From Bacteroidales bacterium (GTDB lineage: Bacteria > Bacteroidota > Bacteroidia > Bacteroidales > UBA7960), in contig PXAA01000107.1 of assembly GCA_003567205.1 (NCBI GenBank), positions 1-36,606 of the forward strand: a DNA stretch of 36,606 nucleotides. The letters run 5' to 3'. Of the stretch, positions 16,103-24,612 are shown one piece after another. The notes under the pieces are model-generated. The model searched no databases. It worked only from the letters and a program-made list of their open reading frames with translations, and had not been told where the DNA came from. The position numbers and the translations under genes were made by a program. How positions within the stretch are numbered: position 1 is the stretch's first letter; each line of letters starts with the position of its first letter.

Positions 16103-17485
16103 TTACCCCTTAACCACAAATACCTGTGACGTTTCGTATTTTACCACCCTAATGGCTTGGCCTTTATCTACAAAGCCTGTCAGCGCAGCGGCATCATAGA
16201 TTTCGTCATCAATCTCCACTTTGCCACTGGGGCGCAACATGGTAAATGCCGCCCCTGTTTTACCCACGAGGGTCTTCATGGTGGCATCGGCTGATGTATA
16301 TCCCGAAGAGGTTTCCTGAACAGTATTCAAGGCCAGTTCACCAAAGCGACTGGTAGTAAAAAGTTTCTGGCCAGTATAAAATGAAAGGGACAAAGACAAA
16401 AATAAAGCAATGATGACAATTAAAAAGGCCATCAACACATCTGTAAATGGCACCCCGGTAAAATCAAATCCTTCATTGCCCACCATAGCAAGGGCAAGAC
16501 CGGAAATCATAAAAAGAACTCCCAATACCCCTGTAACTCCAAAACCGGGGATGGCAAACAACTCGACAGCAATCAGCACCAAACCAAGAAGAAATAGTGC
16601 GATTTCGTAATGTGTGGCCAATCCCTCCAGGTACAGAGGGGCAAAATACAGGAGTGCTGCCGATATGGCTGCCAGTAAAGGAAAGCCAATACCTGGTGTT
16701 TGCAGTTCAAAATATATGCCCCCAAGAATTAGCATGATGAGAATGCCACTTACGATGGGGTTTATTAAAAACTGTATGATGCGGTCTGTAAACGATAAAC
16801 GTTGTTCAACGATCTCATAGCGTTCAATTCCGGCAACTTCCATCAGTTGTTCAATATTCTCTGCCATTCCTTCTGAAAAACCCCAGCGCATGGCTTCGGA
16901 GGCGGTAAAGGTCAATACCTTTCCTGCTTCTATTACGCCTTCCACTTCAATGGATGGATCCACCATGGCCTGTGCGATTTGTGGGTCACGCCCTTTGGCT
17001 TCAGCCGTTGATCGCATCATGGAACGCATATAAGACTGGTATTTATCCGGTACCACTTCACCTGTGGCATCAACTACTGTTGCTGCGCCAATGTTCCCTC
17101 CGGGGCGCATATAAATGCGATCGGCGGCAATGGAGATCAAGGCCCCGGCAGAAGCCGCATTGTTGTCTATGAATACGATTACGGGAATCCGGCTTTGCAT
17201 GATGCGGGTCCTGATTGAATCCGCGTCATTGACGGTGCCTCCGTACGTGTTCAGGTGAAGCAGAACAACGTCGGCATTCAGACTATCGGCTTCCTCAAAT
17301 GCGCGCTGGGTACGATGACGGGCTGGCGGGGCAATGTTCTCCTTAATATCATATTTGTATATCAGAAAGGTTTTTTCCGGATCGGCTGTAAGCGCCTCAG
17401 ATACCCTGTCGGTACGACCACCTGTTGCATGGACCGGAAAAAGTGGCGCAGCCATGAACAGAATCAAAATAATGATGGCTTTCAT
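16103..17485 (-). CDS. NfeD-family membrane-bound serine protease
   Basis: 460 aa from ATG 17485; a TTG at 17506 would add seven residues, but the signal peptide begins naturally at this ATG (M-K-A-I-I-I-L-I-L). The N-terminal half is a ClpP/SppA-like periplasmic protease: L-N-T-Y-G-G (78-83), nucleophile S112 in N-A-A-S-A-G-A, and a probable general-base Lys near 148. Several membrane helices follow (about 225-370), and the C-terminus is the NfeD OB-like domain (G-K-T-G-A-A, then G-x-V-x-V). The family cleaves stomatin-type membrane proteins; no stomatin gene is seen next to it here. It leads the pnc operon. Confidence 0.88.
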   Translation of the reverse strand: MKAIIILILFMAAPLFPVHATGGRTDRVSEALTADPEKTFLIYKYDIKENIAPPARHRTQRAFEEADSLNADVVLLHLNTYGGTVNDADSIRTRIMQSRIPVIVFIDNNAASAGALISIAADRIYMRPGGNIGAATVVDATGEVVPDKYQSYMRSMMRSTAEAKGRDPQIAQAMVDPSIEVEGVIEAGKVLTFTASEAMRWGFSEGMAENIEQLMEVAGIERYEIVEQRLSFTDRIIQFLINPIVSGILIMLILGGIYFELQTPGIGFPLLAAISAALLYFAPLYLEGLATHYEIALFLLGLVLIAVELFAIPGFGVTGVLGVLFMISGLALAMVGNEGFDFTGVPFTDVLMAFLIVIIALFLSLSLSFYTGQKLFTTSRFGELALNTVQETSSGYTSADATMKTLVGKTGAAFTMLRPSGKVEIDDEIYDAAALTGFVDKGQAIRVVKYETSQVFVVKG

Positions 17486-17562
17486 TGCGTATAAATTGTT
17501 AATCAATCTACAACGAAGTTAACATAAAAAACCCAGAATTGCATGCTTTTAATTGGTATGCG

Positions 17563-18213
17563 CTACTGTTTGTTGTGGTCGGTTAGAAACTTTTCCAGCC
17601 CGATGTCGGTCAGGGGGTGCCTGAGCAGTCCGAGGATGGGATCCAGCGGACAAGTCACCACATCGGCACCCACCTCCGCACATTGAATGATGTGCATGGT
17701 GTGACGAATGCTGGCGGCAAGAACCTGGGTATCAATATCATAATACCGGTATATGTCGACGATTTGTGCAACCAGTTCAATACCATCGGTGGAGATGTCG
17801 TCAAGGCGTCCGATAAAAGGAGACACATATGTGGCGCCTGCTTTGGCAGCCAATATCGCCTGTCCGGCAGAAAAGACCAGGGTGCAATTGGTTTTGATCC
17901 CTTTTGCCGACAGATATTTTATGGCCTTTACACCTTCTTTAATGATCGGGATTTTCACCACGATTTGAGGGTGCAGTGCTGCGAGCGCCTGCCCCTCCCG
18001 AATCATGCCCTCAAAGTCTGTGGCAATAACTTCAGCGCTTACATCGCCATCCACGATATTGCAGATGTCGACATAATGTTTCCGGATATTATCATCCCCG
18101 CGGATACCCTCTTTTGCCATCAATGAAGGATTGGTGGTTACGCCATCCAGTATTCCAAGGTCCATTGCCTCCCGGATCTGATCCAGGTTGGCTGTGTCAA
18201 TAAAAAATTTCAT
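17563..18213 (-). CDS. tal: Transaldolase (small, fructose-6-phosphate aldolase type)
   Basis: 216 aa, the length of the short transaldolase/FSA subfamily. It opens M-K-F-F-I-D-T-A-N-L, then G-V-T-T-N-P-S-L (24-31), with Schiff-base lysine K87 in V-V-K-I-P, N-C-T-L-V-F-S near 110 and S-P-F-I-G-R-L-D-D. It interconverts pentose-phosphate pathway sugars. The start lies 22 bases downstream of the 3' end of the SRP RNA on the same strand, and I see no separate promoter in that gap, so it may depend on read-through. Transaldolase and F6P aldolase activities cannot be separated by sight. Confidence 0.92.
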   Translation of the reverse strand: MKFFIDTANLDQIREAMDLGILDGVTTNPSLMAKEGIRGDDNIRKHYVDICNIVDGDVSAEVIATDFEGMIREGQALAALHPQIVVKIPIIKEGVKAIKYLSAKGIKTNCTLVFSAGQAILAAKAGATYVSPFIGRLDDISTDGIELVAQIVDIYRYYDIDTQVLAASIRHTMHIIQCAEVGADVVTCPLDPILGLLRHPLTDIGLEKFLTDHNKQ

Positions 18214-18235
18214 GCAATGATTTTTTAGTAAAAAC

Positions 18236-18331
18236 GGGTAAGATCTGGTATCGCACCGCTACGACCGCCTACCCTTGCTACCTTCCGGTCCTGGGGGAAT
18301 TCAGCGGGAGCTGGTCGTACCAGACTTACCC
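18236..18331 (-). ncRNA. ffs: 4.5S RNA, small bacterial signal recognition particle RNA
   Basis: On the minus strand the conserved SRP hairpin tip is clear: GGACCGGAAGGTAGCAAGGG, with the GGAA tetraloop (in CCGGAAGG at 18281-18288) and the AGCA internal-loop strand. The ends pair: GGGTAAG-x-CTGGTA at the 5' end with TACCAGA-x-CTTACCC at the 3' end, giving one long rod of about 96 nt. A TTTTT run follows the 3' end. A near-consensus promoter sits directly upstream, with the -7 box ending five bases before the predicted 5' end. It binds Ffh to target membrane proteins. Confidence 0.95.
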
Positions 18332-18335
18332 AGGG

Positions 18336-18366
18336 CAAAATTAAGAAATTTATCGTTGTTGTCAAA
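18336..18366 (-). promoter_or_regulatory. Promoter of the SRP RNA
   Basis: On the minus strand, TTTG (18363-18366), a 19-base spacer, then TAATTTTG (18336-18343). This is a full match to the Bacteroidetes sigma-ABfr consensus (TTTG, about 19-21 bases, TAnnTTTG). The spacing to the predicted RNA 5' end at 18331 is what the consensus expects. Confidence 0.85.
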
Positions 18367-18416
18367 GCAATAATAAAAATTTACCAGAACACGGACTGAT
18401 TCCTGCAGTAAATTAT

Positions 18417-18424
18417 TATTTTTG
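18417..18424 (+). promoter_or_regulatory. Probable -7 element for the DUF4199 gene
   Basis: TATTTTTG fits TAnnTTTG exactly and lies 34 bases before the ATG at 18459. The -33 region has no good TTTG, so the promoter may be weak or need an activator. It diverges from the SRP RNA promoter. Confidence 0.5.
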
Positions 18425-18458
18425 TTTGTATAACTATTTTTATCTAATCAGACACATC

Positions 18459-18986
18459 ATGGAAAACGTACAGGAAAACAAAAAAGATGGAATGTTCAAT
18501 CCGGCACTCCAGTACGGGGTAATTACTGCCGTTGGACTTATTTTGCTTGGCCTTATTATGTACCTGGCTGACCTTCATTCAGTTAGCTGGATCTCTTACA
18601 TTGGCTATGTTATTTTACTTGCAGGGATTGTTCTGGGGACGATCCGGTTTCGGGACGAATATTGCGGTGGCTTCATAAACTATGGACGCGCTTTGGGATT
18701 TGGCACGTTGACAGCGTTTTTTGCAGCACTGATCAGTGGTGTGTTTTTCTATATTTTCTACAAATTTCTTGCCCCGGATGCTTTGGAGCGATTAAGAGAC
18801 CTTGCAGAGGTTCAAGTGTTGGAATTAGATCCAAACGCCTCCGACCAACAGATTGATCTGGTCAGAAAGTTAGTGAACCCATTGCTGATGTTATTCAGCA
18901 ACTTGTTGTCGTATACCTTTTTTGGCTTTATCTTTTCATTGATCACTGCTGCTTTTTTGAAGAAACAGGATCCGATGGAGGTTTGA
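18459..18986 (+). CDS. DUF4199 family membrane protein
   Basis: 175 aa from ATG 18459; eleven upstream codons were dropped because M-E-N-V-Q-E-N-K-K is the natural polar N-terminus. Four hydrophobic helices are visible (about 17-37, 43-60, 78-101 and 145-167) separated by a charged segment between helices 3 and 4. The pattern after helix 2 (R-F-R-D-E-Y-C-G-G-F-I-N-Y-G-R-A) is typical of DUF4199, a Bacteroidetes inner-membrane family with no known function. It is followed after 18 bases by a GT2 glycosyltransferase, as is often seen in this phylum, suggesting an envelope role. Confidence 0.8.
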   Translation: MENVQENKKDGMFNPALQYGVITAVGLILLGLIMYLADLHSVSWISYIGYVILLAGIVLGTIRFRDEYCGGFINYGRALGFGTLTAFFAALISGVFFYIFYKFLAPDALERLRDLAEVQVLELDPNASDQQIDLVRKLVNPLLMLFSNLLSYTFFGFIFSLITAAFLKKQDPMEV

Positions 18987-19004
18987 TGAAAGCCCTGCCG
19001 GGGA

Positions 19005-20261
19005 ATGAAATCATTAGCGATTCATGTGGCTATACCTTCTATGAATGAGGCAGAGTGGCTCCCTCATACCATAGACAGGTTGCTATCAGAACCGGCTTCA
19101 GGTGTTGAGTTATGGATTTGTGTAAACCAACCTGATGCATGGTGGACGGATCCCCAAAATCAGCATGTTTGCCGGAATAACCAACAAACCCTGTCCTATC
19201 TTCAGGCTTTACCGGTACCGAATCTGCATATTCTCGATTACAGCAGTCCGGGCAAAGGATGGACAAAGAAAAACACAGGTGTCGGGCAGGCCAGAAAGGT
19301 TTTGATGGAAGCGATCAACCATATCGCCAGACCGGACGACATCATAATTAGTTTGGATGCGGATACTCTTTTCGATGAGGGCTACCTGGATTCGGTGTAT
19401 CGTTTTTTTGCATGTCACCCGCATGCGCTGGCTTTGTCAAACCCTTATTTCCATTGTTTGACCGGCAATGAGACCCTTGACCGGGCTATGCTCCGCTATG
19501 AGATTTATATGCGTTACTATGTCATCAATATGTGGCGCATTGCCTCCCCATACAGTTTTACTGCCCTGGGTTCTGCCATTGCCCTGACAGTTAAAAGCTA
19601 CCGTAAGATCGGGGGCATTACGGCAAAAAAAAGCGGCGAAGATTTTTATTTTTTACAAAAACTAAGAAAAGCCGGATGGATAGGCAATTTCAATACCCAC
19701 CTGGTGTACCCGGGAACCCGGTTTTCCGATCGCGTATTTTTTGGTACCGGTCCTGCCTTAATCAAGGGCAGCAAGGGTTATTGGGATTCGTACCCGGTTT
19801 ACAGCCATATTCTGTTTGACCAGGTAAAAGCCACGTATGATATGTTTCCTGTGCTGTATAACGATCATGTAAATACATCCATTTCAGCATTCCTGAAAGC
19901 GCAGTCCGGTGAAGAAGACCCTTTTGAATCCCTGCGGCGCAATGCGGCTTCGGTATCACGGTTTATCAAAGCATGCCATCAAAAATTTGACGGACTGCGC
20001 ATTCTGCAATTTCTGAAATCTAAACACAACCCGTTGGATGGATCCGATGAAGAACGCTTAATGGATTTTTTGAAACATTTTTATCCGGATACATTGTCCG
20101 ATAATAAACAAAATCCATATCTTGAGGGTGGTTTTTCTGCTCGCGGGGTCCGGCAATTGCAGGCATTGGATTTTAGCGCCACTCCTGTTGGATTGCTCGA
20201 TAAATTGCGCCGTCTGTTGCAAGGCATTGAAACGGCATATCAAAAAAATGACCTGTCATGA
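19005..20261 (+). CDS. Family 2-like glycosyltransferase
   Basis: 418 aa. A GT-A nucleotide-binding start (V-A-I-P-S-M-N-E-A-E-W-L) is followed by the metal-binding D-x-D motif in I-S-L-D-A-D-T near 117, and a later G-E-D-F-Y-F-L-Q-K-L acidic motif, both typical of GT2. No long membrane helices are seen, so it is a soluble or peripheral enzyme. The last 150 residues are helical and not recognised. The acceptor is unknown. Its stop overlaps the miaA start (ATGA), so translation is coupled to tRNA modification by position only. Confidence 0.78.
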   Translation: MKSLAIHVAIPSMNEAEWLPHTIDRLLSEPASGVELWICVNQPDAWWTDPQNQHVCRNNQQTLSYLQALPVPNLHILDYSSPGKGWTKKNTGVGQARKVLMEAINHIARPDDIIISLDADTLFDEGYLDSVYRFFACHPHALALSNPYFHCLTGNETLDRAMLRYEIYMRYYVINMWRIASPYSFTALGSAIALTVKSYRKIGGITAKKSGEDFYFLQKLRKAGWIGNFNTHLVYPGTRFSDRVFFGTGPALIKGSKGYWDSYPVYSHILFDQVKATYDMFPVLYNDHVNTSISAFLKAQSGEEDPFESLRRNAASVSRFIKACHQKFDGLRILQFLKSKHNPLDGSDEERLMDFLKHFYPDTLSDNKQNPYLEGGFSARGVRQLQALDFSATPVGLLDKLRRLLQGIETAYQKNDLS

Positions 20262-21193
20262 GTGCTTCAGACCAAAAAACTTTGCTGGTCATCACCGGCC
20301 CCACTGCCACCGGGAAAACGTCTCTGGCTGCCGGGCTGGCTACTGTCCTTGACGGGGAGGTCATCAGTGCTGATTCGCGGCAGGTATACAGGGGAATGAA
20401 CCTGGGTACCGGAAAAGACCTGGGCGACTTTCTGGTGGATGGTAACATGGTGCCTTACCACCTGATTGATATCGCAGATCCGGGGTATGAATACAATCTG
20501 TATGAATTCCAGCATGATTTTCTGGACGCTTACAGGCAAATCATATCACGCAACAAACAGCCAATACTCTGTGGAGGCTCCGGTCTGTATTTAGAAGCTG
20601 CCATCGGGGGCTACAGGCTTCAAAAAGTACCGGAAAACCCGGAATTGCGGAAGCAACTTGAACCCATATCAATGAAAGATCTGATAACTATGCTTGTCCG
20701 GCTGAAAACCTTACACAATATTACTGATATAACTGACAGGGAACGCCTGATACGGGCCATTGAAATTGCCAGTTTTGAGATAGAACAGAAGGATAAATCA
20801 TATAACTACCCCACAGTAAACCCGCAAATCTTTGGCATTTGGTTTGAACGGTCAGCACTTCGCCAGCGTATTACCCGCCGGCTTGAACAAAGGTTGGCCG
20901 ATGGCATGGTTGGTGAGGTGAAAAGCTTGCTGGATCGTGGCATCAAACCGGAACAACTGATGTTTTATGGCCTTGAATACCGTTATTTGACCCGTTATAT
21001 ACTGGGTGATATTTCCTATGAAGAGATGTTCCGGAAGCTCAATACCGCCATCCATCAGTTTGCAAAGCGGCAAGTAACATGGTTCAGGCGAATGGAAAAG
21101 AAAGGATACAGCATCCTGTGGATTGACGGAGAATCTTCGCTGGAATTAAAAATTAACACAGTCATTGAATCATTAAGAAGCAGAGCCAAATGA
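20258..21193 (+). CDS. miaA: tRNA dimethylallyltransferase MiaA
   Basis: 311 aa. The P-loop is G-P-T-A-T-G-K-T (14-21), followed by I-S-A-D-S-R-Q-V-Y-R-G-M and the D-L-G-T-G-K-D region; C-G-G-S-G-L-Y, D-R-E-R-L-I-R-A-I-E and Q-F-A-K-R-Q-V-T-W-F-R are further family motifs. It adds the isopentenyl group to A37 of tRNAs that read UNN codons. It overlaps the previous gene by four bases and the next (M14 peptidase) by four bases. Full length, with no missing motif. Confidence 0.94.
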   Translation: MSASDQKTLLVITGPTATGKTSLAAGLATVLDGEVISADSRQVYRGMNLGTGKDLGDFLVDGNMVPYHLIDIADPGYEYNLYEFQHDFLDAYRQIISRNKQPILCGGSGLYLEAAIGGYRLQKVPENPELRKQLEPISMKDLITMLVRLKTLHNITDITDRERLIRAIEIASFEIEQKDKSYNYPTVNPQIFGIWFERSALRQRITRRLEQRLADGMVGEVKSLLDRGIKPEQLMFYGLEYRYLTRYILGDISYEEMFRKLNTAIHQFAKRQVTWFRRMEKKGYSILWIDGESSLELKINTVIESLRSRAK

Positions 21194-22683
21194 AAAATAA
21201 TACAATAAACACTTGCGTCCGCATACTGGTTTTGTTATTCCTGGCGGAATTTTTCACCGCATGCGCAAGCCAAACTATGCAGACACCTGCAGAATCGACG
21301 GGTTTTTCGATGCCGTCGATGCATGAAGAGATTATGAATTTTTGTTTCGCAGCAGCCAGGCAAAGTAAAATCCTGGAAACTGACATATTTGGCCAATCGG
21401 TGGAGGGCAGGGATTTGATTGTTGTAAAAGCTGCAAAAATTGATGAAACACCGGGAGCAGAAAAACTCAGGGTTTTGTTGTTTGCCCAGCAGCATGGCAA
21501 TGAGCAGGCAGGCAAAGAAGGGGCTTTGTTGTTGATCCGGGATCTTGCCAATGGCTTATTGGATTATTTGCTTGATAATATGGAAATATGGATCGTACCA
21601 CAGGTTAACCCCGATGGCGGCGAGTTGAACCAGCGTCGCAATGCCATAAACCTTGATCTGAATCGCGACCATCTTGTACAGGAAGCTCCGGAAACAAGAG
21701 CCCTGCATGGTTTATTCAGGGGATGGTTGCCCCATGTAACCATTGATGTTCACGAATACCAGCCCTACAGGGAATCATGGGCTGAATTTGGCGGCTATAA
21801 AAACTTTGATATGCAGGTCGGAGTCAATACAAACATAAATATTGAAAAAGATATCCGTATTTTCAGCCTGGAAAAGGTCCTGGCGGCCATAAAAGTACAT
21901 CTGTCTGACCATGGATACAGTTTTCATAATTATATTGTTGGACCACCTCCAACCGAAGGCATTACCAGGTACTCCTCTACGCATTTTGACGATGGCAGGC
22001 AGGGGTTTGGTATTCTGAATACCATGTCATTTATATTTGAAGGGATCAACGGACGCGATGGGTTTAAAGAAGCACTGGAGCGCAGGAGTCAAGTACAACT
22101 GGAAACCATGAAGGGTTTGCTGCATTTTTTGTATTTGCAAACCGATATAGTAACGGATATGGTTAATACCGCCAGAAATGACCTCAATAAAGGGCTTGCA
22201 GAAGATTGGGTGGCCATTCAAACAGAATATGTTTCCAGCGGCGAAGTACTGATGCTGCCGTTAAAATCATCTGTTACAGGAGAAGATACGCTGGTTGTAG
22301 TTGAACGCTATAAGCCACTGGTGGAACCTGTTTTACAAGTAGAACGGCCACGTGGCTATCTGATCCCGCGCATGGATGAACGATTGATGAAATGGGTGGA
22401 ATTGCACGATCTGTTGAGCCTGAATAACATGCCCGCCGGTGCAGAAGTTTTCGGATGGAATTTCAGGCCCATGCAATTTGATTGGCCGGAAAAACCTTTG
22501 AAAACCCCTGTTGATATTTCGGTACGTCATGAACAATATATATATATACCGACACAACAATTGCACAGCAACTTCCTGGTCCTGGCCCTGGAACCATTAT
22601 CTGATATTGGCCTGGTACAGGAGCCCGGCTTTGATTATCTGTTGAAAGAACAAGATTGGTTTCCTGTTTACCGCGTAGAATAA
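21190..22683 (+). CDS. M14-family zinc carboxypeptidase-like lipoprotein
   Basis: 497 aa. The N-terminus is a signal peptide ending in a lipobox-like F-T-A-C with C25 as the candidate lipidated residue. The M14 zinc site is H102-x-x-E105 (Q-H-G-N-E) with the third ligand H188 in I-D-V-H-E-Y; N158/R159 (L-N-R-D) fit the substrate carboxylate site and E284 (F-I-F-E-G-I-N-G-R-D) the catalytic glutamate. The C-terminal third (about 330-497) is beta-rich and unrecognised. It is probably an envelope peptidase acting on peptides or cell-wall fragments. The gene overlaps miaA by four bases. Confidence 0.85.
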   Translation: MKNNTINTCVRILVLLFLAEFFTACASQTMQTPAESTGFSMPSMHEEIMNFCFAAARQSKILETDIFGQSVEGRDLIVVKAAKIDETPGAEKLRVLLFAQQHGNEQAGKEGALLLIRDLANGLLDYLLDNMEIWIVPQVNPDGGELNQRRNAINLDLNRDHLVQEAPETRALHGLFRGWLPHVTIDVHEYQPYRESWAEFGGYKNFDMQVGVNTNINIEKDIRIFSLEKVLAAIKVHLSDHGYSFHNYIVGPPPTEGITRYSSTHFDDGRQGFGILNTMSFIFEGINGRDGFKEALERRSQVQLETMKGLLHFLYLQTDIVTDMVNTARNDLNKGLAEDWVAIQTEYVSSGEVLMLPLKSSVTGEDTLVVVERYKPLVEPVLQVERPRGYLIPRMDERLMKWVELHDLLSLNNMPAGAEVFGWNFRPMQFDWPEKPLKTPVDISVRHEQYIYIPTQQLHSNFLVLALEPLSDIGLVQEPGFDYLLKEQDWFPVYRVE

Positions 22684-22694
22684 AATATCTGTCG

Positions 22695-23687
22695 TTATTG
22701 CAGGCGGAACGAAAGGCCCAGGCCAAATATCTGTTTGATCTGCATTTTCCGGGTGTACTCCTCTGCATCGCTGCCATCAGCAGCCTCAACCGGAATGGGT
22801 GTATCATGATCGTAAAGCATGCGGACCAGGAAACTGGCTGTTATATACCGGTTAATTTTCATATTGACGGATGTTTCCCAGTCGATGTCAGTGTTCTTTC
22901 GGTTGCTTCTGTCGCTGTCTATCAGGTTATTAAACAGGTTTAGCCTCGAATCAATCTCTATATTTTCGAATACTTCCTTACTGAACATGATGCTGATCAA
23001 AGCCCCGAATTCTGCATTCAGCTTGCTGCCTTCTCTGACCAGGTTGCCATCATCATCATATTCGGCAGGCCTTACACCATAAGCCCCTTTATTGGCCAAT
23101 TGCTGGTCCCTTACAAAAGTGAATTTTCCTGATGCAGGAGAAAGGAAGATGGATAAAAATTCCCATGGTTTGTAGTCTATTCCAAGAGACAGGGAAAGAT
23201 TGCCAGGGGCCATAAACCGGGATACCACCACACTGTCGTTGGGGTAATTGTATCCTTTGTAAAACTGGCTCCTGAATTCGCCCAGCCATGAGGTGCTCAG
23301 GTGGGGGGATACTTCCCGTCCTGCTTTTGATATCAGGTGGATGTAGTCTTCAGACTTTCTCAAAGGTTTATCTTCGGTTTTAATCAGGCCAAAGGCCATG
23401 TTCAGCCGGTTTTCCCACGAAAAATTCTTTTGCTTCAGGTTGGCACTGAGTCGAACCACTGATGTAGAAGCCACGCTGTTTTCACCCCCCTGCACCCAGT
23501 TGCTGAACGATGCCTGGTTGAGTTGCTGGCTCAAAAAAGCTGAATATGTCCATGGGCCCTGTTCTTCATTTTCTGTTTCTCCGGGGCTTACTGTTTCATC
23601 AGAGGCGGTTAATATTTCCGGAACCGTTATAAGGAATAACAAATACAGCCATGAAGCGAGCAAGGTTCTGAGTATAACATAATTCAT
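22695..23687 (-). CDS. DUF3078 family exported protein
   Basis: 330 aa. The signal peptide is followed by an acidic linker (E-T-E-N-E-E-Q-G) and then a long beta-rich region: F-S-N-W-V-Q-G-G-E-N-S-V, W-E-N-R-L-N-M-A-F-G-L and K-S-E-D-Y-I-H-L are the DUF3078 landmarks. Alternating hydrophobic strands and the closing L-G-L-S-F-R-L-Q (aromatic near the end) suggest an outer-membrane barrel. Function unknown. It is convergent with the M14 gene (11-base gap) and has its own promoter region upstream. Confidence 0.82.
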   Translation of the reverse strand: MNYVILRTLLASWLYLLFLITVPEILTASDETVSPGETENEEQGPWTYSAFLSQQLNQASFSNWVQGGENSVASTSVVRLSANLKQKNFSWENRLNMAFGLIKTEDKPLRKSEDYIHLISKAGREVSPHLSTSWLGEFRSQFYKGYNYPNDSVVVSRFMAPGNLSLSLGIDYKPWEFLSIFLSPASGKFTFVRDQQLANKGAYGVRPAEYDDDGNLVREGSKLNAEFGALISIMFSKEVFENIEIDSRLNLFNNLIDSDRSNRKNTDIDWETSVNMKINRYITASFLVRMLYDHDTPIPVEAADGSDAEEYTRKMQIKQIFGLGLSFRLQ

Positions 23688-23721
23688 AGCCCTTGTATTT
23701 TGAAGCGGTTATTAAATAGCA

Positions 23722-23729
23722 CAAAAATA
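23722..23729 (-). promoter_or_regulatory. Possible -7 element for the DUF3078 gene
   Basis: On the minus strand TATTTTTG (23722-23729) matches TAnnTTTG, 34 bases before the ATG. No TTTG at the -33 position, so the match is suggestive only. Confidence 0.4.
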
Positions 23730-23785
23730 GGTTTTTTCAACCGTTTATACCTGGGAACGACATCAATTACACATAATTGTTTATA

Positions 23786-23802
23786 TTGGCAAATGTTGCC
23801 AA
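23786..23802. promoter_or_regulatory. 17-bp palindrome TTGGCAA-ATG-TTGCCAA
   Basis: Perfect 7-bp arms (23786-23792 and 23796-23802) around a 3-base centre, 30 bases before the SDR gene and in the shared region with the divergent DUF3078 gene. The size and GC content of the arms fit an operator for a dimeric HTH regulator. No regulator gene is adjacent. Confidence 0.5.
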
Positions 23803-23832
23803 GGGGCTGTTGTTTCTATAAAAATCTTTATT

Positions 23833-24612
23833 ATGAGGAAAAAATTTTTTTTGATCAGTGGTGGCAGTTCCGGTATCGGATTGGCCATTGTAAATGACCT
23901 GAATAAACAAGGGCACCAGGTGGTGTCAATCAGCCGCAGCCAAGGCAAAATAGACAGGGCCCTGAATGAAATGCCGCACCTTGCCGGAAAGGTCGATTTT
24001 TATAAGGCTGACATTTCCAGTCAGGCCGAAGTGCAAACCATTTACGACCAGCTCAATAATAAGTATGGGGTCTTGCACGGTCTGGTAAATAATGCGGGGG
24101 TTCTCACCAAAGGTACGCTGGAGACAATCAGCGTGGATGACTGGCGTTTTACCCTGGATGTTAACCTTACCGGGCCATATATGCTTACAAAGGCTCTCTT
24201 GCCCTTGTTGCGCAATGCGTCAGGGGCTTCTGTTATAAACATATCATCTGTGGCAGGGCTAAAGCCGGGAACCAGTGTTGCCTATTCGGTGTCAAAAGCC
24301 GGGTTGGATATGCTGACCCGCTTTCTGGCCGGGGATCTTGGACCGTATAATATCCGTGTAAACTCTGTAAACCCTGGCCTTGTTAGAACAAATATACATC
24401 TGGATAACAAAGTGGTGGAAGATAATGATGCATATGAAGCCATGCTTGAAAAAGCACGCCCACGCTACCCGCTGGGCCGCATTGGCTCACCCGGTGATAT
24501 TTCCGGAATGGTTCAGTATCTGCTGTCGGAGGAGGCGTCGTGGATTACTGGCAGTATCATAACTGTGGATGGCGGTGTGATGGTCGAAAATGATCTGATC
24601 CCCCCAAAGTAA
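23833..24612 (+). CDS. SDR family oxidoreductase
   Basis: 259 aa classical short-chain dehydrogenase. The cofactor loop is G-G-S-S-G-I-G at 10-16, N-N-A-G at 86-89, and the catalytic residues are S138, Y151 and K155. P-G-L-V-R-T follows the active site, and the C-terminus has W-I-T-G-S-I-I-T-V-D-G-G. The substrate cannot be told; similarity to FabG is general. Its stop codon abuts the stop of cysH on the opposite strand. A well-formed palindrome lies just upstream, hinting at specific regulation. Confidence 0.85.
   Translation: MRKKFFLISGGSSGIGLAIVNDLNKQGHQVVSISRSQGKIDRALNEMPHLAGKVDFYKADISSQAEVQTIYDQLNNKYGVLHGLVNNAGVLTKGTLETISVDDWRFTLDVNLTGPYMLTKALLPLLRNASGASVINISSVAGLKPGTSVAYSVSKAGLDMLTRFLAGDLGPYNIRVNSVNPGLVRTNIHLDNKVVEDNDAYEAMLEKARPRYPLGRIGSPGDISGMVQYLLSEEASWITGSIITVDGGVMVENDLIPPK

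Noticed and set aside
17617-18126. A 169-codon plus-strand open frame
   Set aside because: It is the shadow of the transaldolase gene and has no recognisable motif.
22537-22548. Short AT dinucleotide run
   Set aside because: It is inside the M14 peptidase gene, coding Tyr-Ile-Tyr-Ile, and is too short to call a functional repeat.
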